Shown: positions 17,250 through 25,800 of the stretch, in pieces
Position numbering within the stretch: position 1 is the first letter of the stretch
Layout: each line of letters starts with the position of its first letter
Assembly (NCBI GenBank): GCA_020726405.1
Contig: DYSB01000005.1
Coordinates: forward strand, 1-45,121
Reading direction: 5' to 3'
DNA length: 45,121 nt
DNA from: Acetofilamentum sp.
Lineage (GTDB): Bacteria; CAIWAD01
The notes under the pieces: model-generated
What the model was told of the DNA's origin: nothing
Seen by the model: the letters and a program-made list of their open reading frames with translations, nothing else
Database searches by the model: none
Position numbers and translations under genes: made by a program

Positions 17250-17580
17250 GATCAACGTGCCATTTCATTGCCACCGCGTCCCCCGACCCCGCCGGCCGGC
17301 CCTGCCACTGCAGTACGCCGCTGTGGCCAATTCGCAGCCCACGCTTCAGGATGCGGAATTAGCTTTGCTGCTGGGATGTTGATTTCATTCACGCAACTTC
17401 TTGACAAATTTCATACAGCAATAAGCAAGCCAGCTGCCATCCTGGTTGAGCAGCTTCAATCATGGGACGTAAAGGCTGATCGCCCGGGGTCGGTTGTCAG
17501 GATTGTTCAAGTCCCGGCAGTGGGGTCAGGATTGAACTGAATGAAGCGGCCACGCCGACCGCCGACTTGAAACGGGTGGA
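17250..17580. other. Gene-free stretch upstream of mlaE
   Basis: These 331 bases hold no credible gene. The middle (17370-17480) is distinctly AT-richer than the surroundings, as expected for a promoter of mlaE on the minus strand, but I could not find a convincing -35/-10 pair there. A TTGACA at 17401-17406 on the plus strand faces the wrong way. Confidence 0.5.
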
Positions 17581-18348
17581 TCAGAGGGTTGCAGGACCGG
17601 CGGGCTCCGCCACTCGGGCGTACTCCCAGGCCCGGCCGCGCTTGCCCAGGCGTTCGAGCAGGCCGGCGTGGTGCAGCGTGTAGCAGGCCTGCTGGGCCAG
17701 GCGGCGCGGGAGTCGCAGGGCCTGGGCCAGTTCGGCGCTGTCGAAGGGCTCGCCCGCGGCGAAAGGCAGCAGCGCGCCCCAGTCGGCGGCGCCCTGAAAG
17801 CGGCGGGTCGCCTGCACGGCCAGCAGGCGGCGCTCCACCACCACCCAGCCCTGGCGGCGCCAGGCCTTGCCGGGCTGATGGACGCGCAGCTCCTCCTCGC
17901 AGGTGAGCCACAATTCCACGGTGAGATTGGGGTGCAGCAGCCAGGGCGCGATGCTGACCAATTCCTCGAACGCGTCCAGCAGTTGTCCGCGCTTGGGTGA
18001 GCGGCGCCGCGACAGTTCCCGCCGGCCGGTCGGGCCCTCTTCCACTTTCACCAGGAATTTCTCGCCGGGAATGGGCAGCACCACGCGCAGCGCGTGGCCG
18101 GGCAGCAGGCGCTCCAGTTTAGGTTTCAAGCGCGAGAAGCCGCTGGTCTGCACCTCCACCAATCCGCCGGGATTGACCACGTCCACGATCAGCCCCTCCA
18201 CGGGCGCCTCGTAGACGGCGCCGGGCTCGCAGCAGAGGGATTTCAGCGTGGCGTGGAGATGGCCCTCGCCCAGCGTGCCGATGCGCGAACTGTGGGGGCG
18301 GTCCGGCGGAATTCCCGCGGATTCCTTGTCGGCTGGGCGCGCTGTCAC
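17581..18348 (-). CDS. Conserved nuclease-like protein (resembles DUF8091)
   Basis: I place the start at the GTG at 18348 because GGAGGAGG lies just upstream; the first in-frame ATG (18411) has no such support. The 255 residues begin with RIGTLGEGHLHATLKSL (Glu28, His32), then VDVVNPGGLVEVQTSGFSRL with Asp56, Glu65 and Gln67, LPIPGEKFLVKVE and RRRSPKRGQLLDAFEEL. The spacing of E, D and E-x-Q resembles a PD-(D/E)xK-type nuclease core, as I recall for the family called DUF8091; the C-terminal half looks like a winged helix ending in GKRGRAWEYARV. Function is not established. It follows the copper receptor gene by 88 bp, with a hairpin between. Confidence 0.7.
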   Translation of the reverse strand: MTARPADKESAGIPPDRPHSSRIGTLGEGHLHATLKSLCCEPGAVYEAPVEGLIVDVVNPGGLVEVQTSGFSRLKPKLERLLPGHALRVVLPIPGEKFLVKVEEGPTGRRELSRRRSPKRGQLLDAFEELVSIAPWLLHPNLTVELWLTCEEELRVHQPGKAWRRQGWVVVERRLLAVQATRRFQGAADWGALLPFAAGEPFDSAELAQALRLPRRLAQQACYTLHHAGLLERLGKRGRAWEYARVAEPAGPATL

Positions 18349-18371
18349 ACCGGTCCTCCTCCAGAGTAGAG

Positions 18372-18401
18372 CCAACCGGGACCCGCGTGGGCCCCGGTTG
18401 G
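18372..18401 (-). terminator. Hairpin after the copper-receptor gene
   Basis: A perfect 9-bp stem, ccaaccggg (18372-18380) with cccggttgg (18393-18401), lies 36 bp past the stop of the minus-strand receptor gene. No T tract follows, so it may be a Rho-linked or attenuating structure rather than a classical terminator. Confidence 0.5.
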
Positions 18402-18436
18402 ATAGGATCACAATCGGTGGCGCTCCGCGCCAGCGC

Positions 18437-20353
18437 TCAGCGTCGATAGTGGACGCGCAGCTGCAGCGCGCGGCCGGACTCCAGCACGGTGGCGCCGGCG
18501 CTGAACGGGTTGCGCGCGTAGGCCAGATGCTGGACGTAGGCGTGGTCCAGCAGGTTGTCCAGCTCCAGCGAGAACTCCAGGCTTCTCCAGGCGGCGCCCA
18601 GACCCAGGTCCAGCCGGTTCCAGGCGCCGGTGGGCCGTTCGTTCAACGTGGCGCTCACGCGGCGCTGGGCGGCGGACCAGCTGTGACGCAGCCAGACCTC
18701 CCCCGCCAGTGCGGGCAGCGGCCGGCGCAGGGTGCTCTCCACCAGCAGGGGCGACATCTCCGGCAGGGCTTCGCCGGCCTCCACATCGCGACCCCAGGCG
18801 AAACTGGCCCGGCTGTCCAGCCAGGCCCCGGCGTAACGCAACTGCGCCTCCAGCATGTCGGCCTCCGCGCCGCGCCAGGTCTGCACGGTCTGGCTGGTGC
18901 TGTCCGAAGTGGCGAAAGCCGCGCGCACCGGACTCGCGTAGCCGTTCGCGCGGGACACGGCGGCTTCGCACTCGAACGGTCCCCGGGCGATCCGGCCGCG
19001 CAGTGTGTGACGCAGCGCCGCGTCCAGCTCCGGGTTGCCCAACCACCAGGGCTTGCCGGCGGGTTTGCGCAGGTTCATCCAGAGGGCTTCCAAGCCCGGG
19101 TCGTCGCTGGCGGACTCCAGCAGCAGAGCGCCGTGCCAGGCTCCCGCGTGCAGGCCGTACTGGAGCGCCACGCCGTGGGTGAAGAACAGGCGACTCAGGT
19201 CGGGATCGGGATGCAGCCGCCCCAACACGCTGCGCACGGCGGTCTCGTCGCCGACCTGATCCAAATTGAGGCCCGCCCGCAGGGAGAGGGACCAGGGGCC
19301 GGGCAACCGCAGATTGTGATGGGCCTCGGCGCCGTACTGGCGCAGGTCGGGCAGCATGTGGTTCTTCAGCCGGCCCGCGGGCGTGTTGAAGTGGTTGTCC
19401 AGGTTCCAGCGGAACGCGGACACGTGCAGCCAGCGGCCCGTCAGTCCCACGACGGAGTTGGTGGCCTCCGAGACCATCATGGGCACGGCCAGCGGCACTC
19501 CGTTCACGCTGCGCAGTCCGTCGTCCATGGTATGCCCGGTGTGGTTGCCGTAGAGCTTCCAGCCCCTCCAGGCCACATGCGCAGCCAGATGACGTGTGAC
19601 ACGCTCGTCCATCTGCAGATAGGGAAAGGGCAGATCCTGGTTGAGGCTGGCGGACAGTCCGCCGGCCCAGGGGCCTTGCTCCGTCAGGAAGGCGGCCTCG
19701 CTGCTGCGGTAGTCCGCCGCGCCGCCGTAGGGATAGAGGTCCTGGAAGTCATGACCGTCACCGTCGCTGTAGCCGGCCCCCAGCAGATGCCGCACGCTCA
19801 GCCGCATGCCGGCCCCCTCAAGCCCCAGGGCCAGGGAATGCTCCGTGGCCGCCAGTGCCGAGCTCTGCAGGTCCGCGTCCCAGGCCAGTGCCCGGCCGGG
19901 TCGCTTGCGGTGGTAATCCAGCACGCCGCCCAGCCCGCACGAGGCCGCGCAGCAGCTGCGCATCCCTTCCAGTTCGGCCATTTCCGTGGGATTCAGCCGC
20001 GTGCCCGGGTTGTCCATCCGGTTGGGACAGGCGTTGGGGTGGCGCTCCCCGTCGATGAGGATCTCGATGTCGCCCCGGTTGAAAGTCCCGGCGCTGACGT
20101 CCCCCGTGAGCGCGGCTCCGCGTCTCACGGGCTGCAGGCCCAGGCTCCGCAGCGCCTGCTCCAAGGGGGCTCCGCTGAGCGGCGCGCGCTGCTGGCCAGG
20201 GGCCAAGCCCGGGGTCCGCACTGTGACTGGTTCGAGAAAAAAGAGCCGCAAGCTGTCCGGATCCGCCGGCGTGACCGCATGGGCCGGGCCGCCGGCGACG
20301 GTCAGCAACAGCAATGGGCAGAGAACGGCGCTGCCCCGCAAACCATGTTTCAT
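18437..20353 (-). CDS. TonB-dependent copper receptor (OprC/NosA-like)
   Basis: The ATG at 20353 has AGGAG upstream and starts a signal peptide (ending AGGPAHA); the protein has 638 residues. Residues about 40-150 form the plug with GDIEILIDGERHPNACPNRMD, and the rest is a beta-barrel ending in aromatic RALQLRVHYRR. The plug has Cys109-x3-Met113 and the barrel has His274-x-Met276 (GHTMDDGLR). This C-x3-M / H-x-M pair is the copper-binding signature described for Pseudomonas OprC, so copper uptake at the outer membrane is the best guess. Extra cysteines at 134, 135 and 139 are unusual. A 254-bp gap separates it from the symporter gene upstream; I see no known riboswitch in it. Confidence 0.85.
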   Translation of the reverse strand: MKHGLRGSAVLCPLLLLTVAGGPAHAVTPADPDSLRLFFLEPVTVRTPGLAPGQQRAPLSGAPLEQALRSLGLQPVRRGAALTGDVSAGTFNRGDIEILIDGERHPNACPNRMDNPGTRLNPTEMAELEGMRSCCAASCGLGGVLDYHRKRPGRALAWDADLQSSALAATEHSLALGLEGAGMRLSVRHLLGAGYSDGDGHDFQDLYPYGGAADYRSSEAAFLTEQGPWAGGLSASLNQDLPFPYLQMDERVTRHLAAHVAWRGWKLYGNHTGHTMDDGLRSVNGVPLAVPMMVSEATNSVVGLTGRWLHVSAFRWNLDNHFNTPAGRLKNHMLPDLRQYGAEAHHNLRLPGPWSLSLRAGLNLDQVGDETAVRSVLGRLHPDPDLSRLFFTHGVALQYGLHAGAWHGALLLESASDDPGLEALWMNLRKPAGKPWWLGNPELDAALRHTLRGRIARGPFECEAAVSRANGYASPVRAAFATSDSTSQTVQTWRGAEADMLEAQLRYAGAWLDSRASFAWGRDVEAGEALPEMSPLLVESTLRRPLPALAGEVWLRHSWSAAQRRVSATLNERPTGAWNRLDLGLGAAWRSLEFSLELDNLLDHAYVQHLAYARNPFSAGATVLESGRALQLRVHYRR

Positions 20354-20607
20354 GGGTCTTCTCCTGATGTGGGATGAGCTCAGTGTGCGCCCCGGGTGGG
20401 CAACCGACTGAACGGGTCCAGCGCCGGGACGTGCGGAAGCCCGCGCGTGCGCGCCGGCTGTCCGACAGAATCTCATCCGGGCATCAGTGGGGCGGGGATC
20501 CTCGCAGCGGGTGGCCCTGGCGCTCGGCGACCAGGACGGGCTCGCCCAGGGTCTCCCGGCGCGCGGGAGGCGCGGGGACGGGGCCCGGCGCGGGTCTTCC
20601 TCCCGGT

Positions 20608-22029
20608 TCAGTTGGTTGGCGTGTGACAAGCCCGGGACTGCGCCCTGCGGGAGATCCCGCGCCAACCCGTCAGGGCCAGCACGCCGGCCAGCAACCCGGG
20701 GTAGAGCGGCTCCAGACCCAGCGGATAGACGGGCCAGCCGTCCTGGTGGCGCAGCAGGCCGGCCAGCATCCAGCCGCCGCTGACCAGAGCCGCGGCGCCC
20801 ATCGAGGCCAGGCCGGGCGTCAGCCCCCGGCGCGAGCGCGGAGCGGATGGTCGCCAGAGAGCATCCAGCAGGACCGGCAGCAGCACGGGCACGCCCAGGG
20901 AGGCAAAGACGATCCACATCTGCACCACGGATTTCATCTTCCAGGCCAGCAGCGCACCCGCCGTGGAGGTAAGCAGCACGCCCCAGCGCACGCGGGTCTG
21001 CAGGCCCTGTTCCTCCCGCCGGCCCAGCAGGTCGCGGCTGAAAGTGGTGCCGGAGAGGAAGCACAGGCTGTCCAGGGTGGAGAGCACGGTGGCCAGCATC
21101 CCGCCCACAAACAGGCCCTGCACCACGGGCGGAAGCAGATTCGACAACTTCGGAAAAGCCAGCAGCGGTTGTTCCAGGTCGGGCAGCAAGGCGCGGGCAT
21201 AGAGGCCGCAGGCGGTGGTCAGCGCGTCGAAGACGAACCAGCAGCCGATACTGAGCCAGATCCCGCGGCGCGCCGTGCGGGCGTCGCGGGCCACGGCCAC
21301 GCGCTGGTGGAAGCCGGGGTCCACCAGGGTCCAGAGCGCCACGAAACCCCAGAGCACGATGGTGCTCCAGGAGAGCCCGCCGGGAATCCGCAGGTGTTGG
21401 GCGGGCACCTGAGCGGCCAGCCAGCCCAGGCCGCCCCGGTTCAGTATCAGCCAGCCCAGGGCCAGCCCGAAGCCGGCGAACATCAGCAGGAACTGGAGCT
21501 GGTCCGTCACCACCACGCTGCGCAGCCCGCCCTTCCACACGTAGCCCACGGTGAGCGCCACGGTGAGCGGCAGGCTCCAGGCCAGGGGCAGGCCGACCAG
21601 ACCACCCAGGATCAGTGCGGTCATCAGGATGTGCGGTGCCGGGGAGACCATCAGCAGTGTGTAGACCGCGGCCAGCCGCCCGGCGGCGGGACCATGCGCC
21701 CGCGCGATCTCCTCGGGAATGCTGAGTGCGCTGGAGCGGCGCAGGCGGTCCGAGAGGAAAAGCGCGTAGACGCCGGCGAAGATGTAGTAGAAGACACCCA
21801 GGGCCAGCCAGTTCACCAGACCCCATTGCCAGGTATACTCGCCCACCGCCAGGATGCCGCCGTACCACGTGCAGACCAGCGTGGCCACAAAGGCCGGCAG
21901 CGTGAGGCCGCGGCCCATGGTCAGGAACTGGGCAGCGTCGGCCCGGCGCCCCGCCCAGTAGCCCAGCAGGGGAACGCCCAGCGTGCAGAGGGCGATGATG
22001 AACAGGGAAAGGGGGCTGGCGTGGATCAC
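20608..22029 (-). CDS. Sodium:solute symporter (SSS family)
   Basis: The protein has 473 residues and about a dozen hydrophobic helices, the usual size for the SSS family. Recognisable blocks are FVATLVCTWYGGILAVGEY near TM2, YTLLMVSPAPHILMTALILG, GGLRSVVVTDQLQFLLMFAG (the SSS signature region) and GGMLATVLSTLDSLCFLSGTTFSRDL, where T/S-rich residues contribute to the second sodium site. The GTG start at 22029 overlaps the thiN stop (GTGA), so the two are translationally coupled. Because thiN salvages thiamine, and an SSS-type protein (ThiV) has been proposed as a thiamine-precursor transporter, thiamine or a related vitamin is a plausible substrate; this is inference from context. Confidence 0.86.
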   Translation of the reverse strand: MIHASPLSLFIIALCTLGVPLLGYWAGRRADAAQFLTMGRGLTLPAFVATLVCTWYGGILAVGEYTWQWGLVNWLALGVFYYIFAGVYALFLSDRLRRSSALSIPEEIARAHGPAAGRLAAVYTLLMVSPAPHILMTALILGGLVGLPLAWSLPLTVALTVGYVWKGGLRSVVVTDQLQFLLMFAGFGLALGWLILNRGGLGWLAAQVPAQHLRIPGGLSWSTIVLWGFVALWTLVDPGFHQRVAVARDARTARRGIWLSIGCWFVFDALTTACGLYARALLPDLEQPLLAFPKLSNLLPPVVQGLFVGGMLATVLSTLDSLCFLSGTTFSRDLLGRREEQGLQTRVRWGVLLTSTAGALLAWKMKSVVQMWIVFASLGVPVLLPVLLDALWRPSAPRSRRGLTPGLASMGAAALVSGGWMLAGLLRHQDGWPVYPLGLEPLYPGLLAGVLALTGWRGISRRAQSRACHTPTN

Positions 22030-22745
22030 GCGTCGGACCCCCAGGGCGCCTGGCGCACCAGGTGCGCGCGACCCTGGAGCACGGTGAGACGCAGCAGGCC
22101 GCCCAACGCGCGGTTGGAGACGCCGTGGCAGCCGGGTCTCAGTTCCAGGCCCGCGCCGCCCCAGCGGGCGCCCGCCAGATCCAGACGGCAGCCCATGGGC
22201 GCCAGCAGGCTGAAGGCCTCCTCGGGCGCAATCGGGAACACATGTTCGCCCGGAGCCAGCGGCAACAGGATCTGCCGCTCCCCCAGCAGGCGCAGCGCCG
22301 GAGCGCCCGGGGCGTCCAGCAGCGCGGTCAAGCCCAGCAGCATGTCCAACCGGTCTCCTTCAAACCCACCCACCCAACAGCGCGTGAACCCGGCGGCCGC
22401 CAGCCGCTTCAGGGCCTTCTCCAGGTCGTTGTCGTCCTGTTCCGGGCACTCCAGCAATCGGGCGCCGTGTCTCACGTGCCAGAGCCGGGCCGCTTCGGTC
22501 AGGCTGTCCAAGTCCCCCACGACGCAGGCCGCGGGCAGCGCGGCGGCGTGGAGCGTGTTGGCCCCGCCGTCGGCGGCCCAGAGCGGACCCCACTGTGACC
22601 AAGCGCTGCCTTCCGGCCCATGCTCCACGGGCAGCGGACCCGGCAGGTCGACCCAGCCGGGCTGTGCGCCGGGCCGCAACCGGGCCAGCAGCGCCAGAGG
22701 CGCGCGACCGTTGAGGATCAGCAGGGGAGTGGGCGTTTCGGGCAT
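22026..22745 (-). CDS. thiN: Thiamine pyrophosphokinase
   Basis: The product has 239 residues from an ATG preceded by AGGA. It shows the thiamine diphosphokinase landmarks in order: ADGGAN (58-63), VVGDLDSL (76-83), PEQDDNDLEKAL (101-112, the DxTD-like metal and ATP site) and GGFEGDRLDMLLG (126-138). The enzyme transfers pyrophosphate from ATP to thiamine, giving the cofactor ThDP in the cytoplasm. The T of the usual DxTD is N here. It heads a gene pair with the SSS symporter, overlapping by four bases, which suggests uptake plus trapping of thiamine. A strong terminator of the preceding gene lies 79 bp upstream, so thiN must have its own promoter, which I could not define. Confidence 0.88.
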   Translation of the reverse strand: MPETPTPLLILNGRAPLALLARLRPGAQPGWVDLPGPLPVEHGPEGSAWSQWGPLWAADGGANTLHAAALPAACVVGDLDSLTEAARLWHVRHGARLLECPEQDDNDLEKALKRLAAAGFTRCWVGGFEGDRLDMLLGLTALLDAPGAPALRLLGERQILLPLAPGEHVFPIAPEEAFSLLAPMGCRLDLAGARWGGAGLELRPGCHGVSNRALGGLLRLTVLQGRAHLVRQAPWGSDA

Positions 22746-22823
22746 TCCGGCATCCTGGGCTTGACGGCCACAAACAACAGCATGCCAGCCAGAATGCCAA
22801 CTGGGGTGCTGGGCCGGAGTATG

Positions 22824-22858
22824 AAAAGGGCGCCGGACCCCAGCGGATTCCGGCGCCC
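22824..22858 (-). terminator. Strong intrinsic terminator after the C25 gene pair
   Basis: On the minus strand a perfect 10-bp GC stem (gggcgccgga 22828-22837 with tccggcgccc 22849-22858) is followed at once by TTTT (22824-22827). It lies 23 bp past the stop of the gingipain-like gene and separates that unit from thiN. Confidence 0.88.
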
Positions 22859-22881
22859 TGTCAGGGCGGGCTGGCGGTTGC

Positions 22882-25800
22882 TCAGTAGACCACGAGTACC
22901 GTGTAGAATTTGCGTGCGCCGGATTGCGGCAACTGCAGCGCGGGCGTGCTGGTTTCACCCACCTGGACCGGGACACCGTCGTAGGCGCCCGTGCTCTCGT
23001 AGATCCGGTAGGCCAGGGCGCCGGGCACGGCGCTCCAGCTCAGATAGATCTGGTTGTTGGCCGTCGCGATGGACAGGTCGTCGACGGTGGGAAGAGCGCC
23101 CTGGGGCAGCACGGCTGTGAGGCGAAAGTCGTCCACATACCAGCCTTCGCGGGCGGTGCCCGTGTCGCTGCCGAAGAGCAGGCGCACTTGCACGCTGGTC
23201 GTGCCGTCGGGAACGTTCAGGGTGATGGGTGCCCAACCGGCACTGTCCCCGCTGAACAGCATCCGCGGGAAGCCCAGCCAGGCGCGCAGGGCCGCCGTGG
23301 CCGCTGTCCAGCGCAGGTTGTGGGTCAGCGGGGGATTGATCGCGGCATCGATCCACTCACCACCATTCAAGCGCCATTGGATCAGGGCGCCGTCGTAGCA
23401 TGAGTCCGGGTAGAAGCTGGAGGTCTCCCCCTGGATCCAGCTCTGCAAGGAGGCGCGAATCTGGGCACTGCCGGGAGGAAGCGTGATCACGGGTGAGGTG
23501 AGAATCCCGCCGGCGCTGTTGGAGTAGTCCAGCGTGTCGGCGCCGCCGAACTTCCAGCTCTGGCTGCCCTCATTGGCCCGCGCGCTCTCCAAGTGCCACT
23601 GATCCGTGAGGCCGCCGCCCCCTTCATGTGTGAATGTGCTGACGCCATTGAAGCCCTCGACGAAGACCAGCGTGTGCACGGAGTACGTGAACAGCACGCT
23701 GGTGCCGCTGTTGGCATACTCCGAGGCGTCCACTGCACTGACGTTGTATTCAACCTGGGCGCCAATCGACTGGCCCGGGATCTGCGCCGTCCAATAATTG
23801 ACCAGCTGGGTCATGGGCACTGCATTCCAACTGCCGTTCGCCAGCCGCCAATTCAGCGTGGCCGAAGCGACGCCGCTGTAGTCCGTGATGGCGGCCTGCA
23901 CGGTGACGGTCTCGCCGGCGAAGACGATCCCAACGGGCGTGACGAGCAGGCTGGGCGGATGGGTGTCCTCCACGGGTCCGGTCGGGGTTGTGAAGTAGAT
24001 CGCGCGCCCGGCGGCCACCGGGCTCGTGCTGGTTGGCTGTTGGGTCCAATGCCGGATGGTCATGCCCCGCGTGCTGGATTCATCCTTGAAGCCCACGGTG
24101 CAGTAGGGGAAGTCCGTGTCGAGACTCTGCATGTCGTTGAAGACCGCGTATTGGAATTTGAAGGAGCCGTCGCCGGTCAGGGTCGGATAGAGGGCCGGAT
24201 CATAGAGCACCAGTTGAAAGGTGTTCGGCCCGCCGCTGGGGTTGGCCGCCAGATTGTACCAGCTGATCACGAAGGTGTGGGCCGCCGAGTCGTACCAGGT
24301 CCAGACGCCGCGCGAGGTGCCCGTGGTCAGGTGGTCGTCCCACATGGGGGCGATCATGGCGTCCGGCCCCAGGGAGGAGGGCAGCACGTGGTTGCGGAAG
24401 TCCCACTCCCTGAACCCGCCTTCGTCGAAGCTGAGGAAGCCGTTCGAACAGATCGCCGCCCGCGTGTAGGTCTGGCCGTAGTAGGTGAAGGCGAAGGGCA
24501 GGTCGACCCAGCGGCCGGCGTCCTGCTCGTTGCCGTCGTCGGTGAGCAGAACCTCGGTGCCCGGACCACCCTCAGGCGCGCTGATGGCGTACCAGGCGTA
24601 CTCCGCAGCCAGGGGCGAATTGTCGCCGTTCTCGTAGGCCCAGTAGCCGTAGGCGTCGGGACCGGTGGGATCCGAAGCGCTCAGCGTGCCGCCCACCGTC
24701 ACCACGATGAAGAAGCTGCCTTCCAGGCTGCCGTGGTGGCTGGTCCAGTCCACGCGCACGGGCACGGGCTGGCCCCGGTTCACCGAAGACAATGCGCCCA
24801 TGGTCACATCCACGTTGGTGGAGGCGCCCAGGGCCAGGTTGCCCACGCTGAGCGGCGAACCCGGCGTGGTCAGCATGTCCTCCACCTGGGGCGTGAAGAT
24901 GAGCTCCAGCTCCGTGCCGGCCAAGGCGCCCAGATTGGCCAGGTTGAATCGTACCGTGGCACTGGAGCCGGGCTCCAGCGCGCCGACGGGATAACTGGGC
25001 AACCCCGGCACCAAGTTCGGCGCGATGACCGGCAACCGGGCCAGCAGCGGGTAGCTCCCCTGGCTGCTGCCCACTTGCAGCAGAACGGGCAGCTGGGTGC
25101 CGCTGGGCAGGCCCTGGGCGGGGGCCACCTGCAGACCCGTGAAGGTGTGGCTGGCGCCCGCGGCCAGGCTGGCCAGGGTCAGGCCCGGATTGATCAGCAC
25201 GCCATACTGGCCGTCCAGCGTGGTGCCGATGTTCAGGTTGGTCAGGGCCGCGCTGCCCTGGTTGGAAATGGTCAACGCGGCGGCCTGGAGCGTGGCGTTG
25301 GGCAACAGACCCGCGCCGACATTCACGCCGGTCAGCGCCGGATTGGCCGTGCCCGTGCTCACCGTGACGGTGTTCAACAGCGGCACATGGCGCCGATGCG
25401 TGGCCGTGACGTGCAGCGTCCCCGGCTGCAGGCCCGTGAACGCCACGGTGACCTGGCCGTTCTCGTCCGTCAGACCACGGGCCTGGATGTCCGTGGCCAG
25501 GTTCTGCCAGGCGCAGACGACCACGCCCGCCACCGGCTGGCCGCCTGAGGTCAGGGTCAGCGTCAAGTGGTTGGCCCCCGCGGGCAGCGTGGCCGGCACG
25601 GCGGCGCTTAACGGAGCCAGCGCGCCCGCCCACTGCACAGTGCCCGGGTCGCCCATCAGATTGCCCCAGTAGGCGAAGTTGGTCGCGTTGCCCTGCTCGC
25701 TGGGCGGCAGGGTGCGGTAGAGTTCATACTTGCCCTGCAGCAGGCAGGCACCGACCTCCGGCACGTCGTACTCCAGCAGGCCGCCATAGTACCCGCCCAC

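Noticed and set aside
17401-17430. TTGACA-led promoter on the plus strand
   Set aside because: It points towards the end of an oppositely transcribed gene and lacks a fitting -10 at 16-18 bp.
20354-20607. Cobalamin or TPP riboswitch upstream of the TonB receptor gene
   Set aside because: CACTG and CTGATG fragments occur, but the other conserved blocks and pairing order of either class are absent.
18437-21868. Copper receptor as a 1143-residue protein starting at 21868
   Set aside because: The first 500 residues are an out-of-frame shadow of the symporter gene. The ATG at 20353 has a signal peptide and an AGGAG box.
18437-22745. All three genes thiN, symporter and TonB receptor as one thiamine-uptake operon
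   Set aside because: The receptor carries the OprC copper-ligand motif and is separated by 254 bp, so only thiN and the symporter are treated as coupled.
20374-22764. Plus-strand open frame of 796 codons across the symporter and thiN genes
   Set aside because: It is antisense to two genes with clear family motifs and has low-complexity Gln/Gly/Arg composition.
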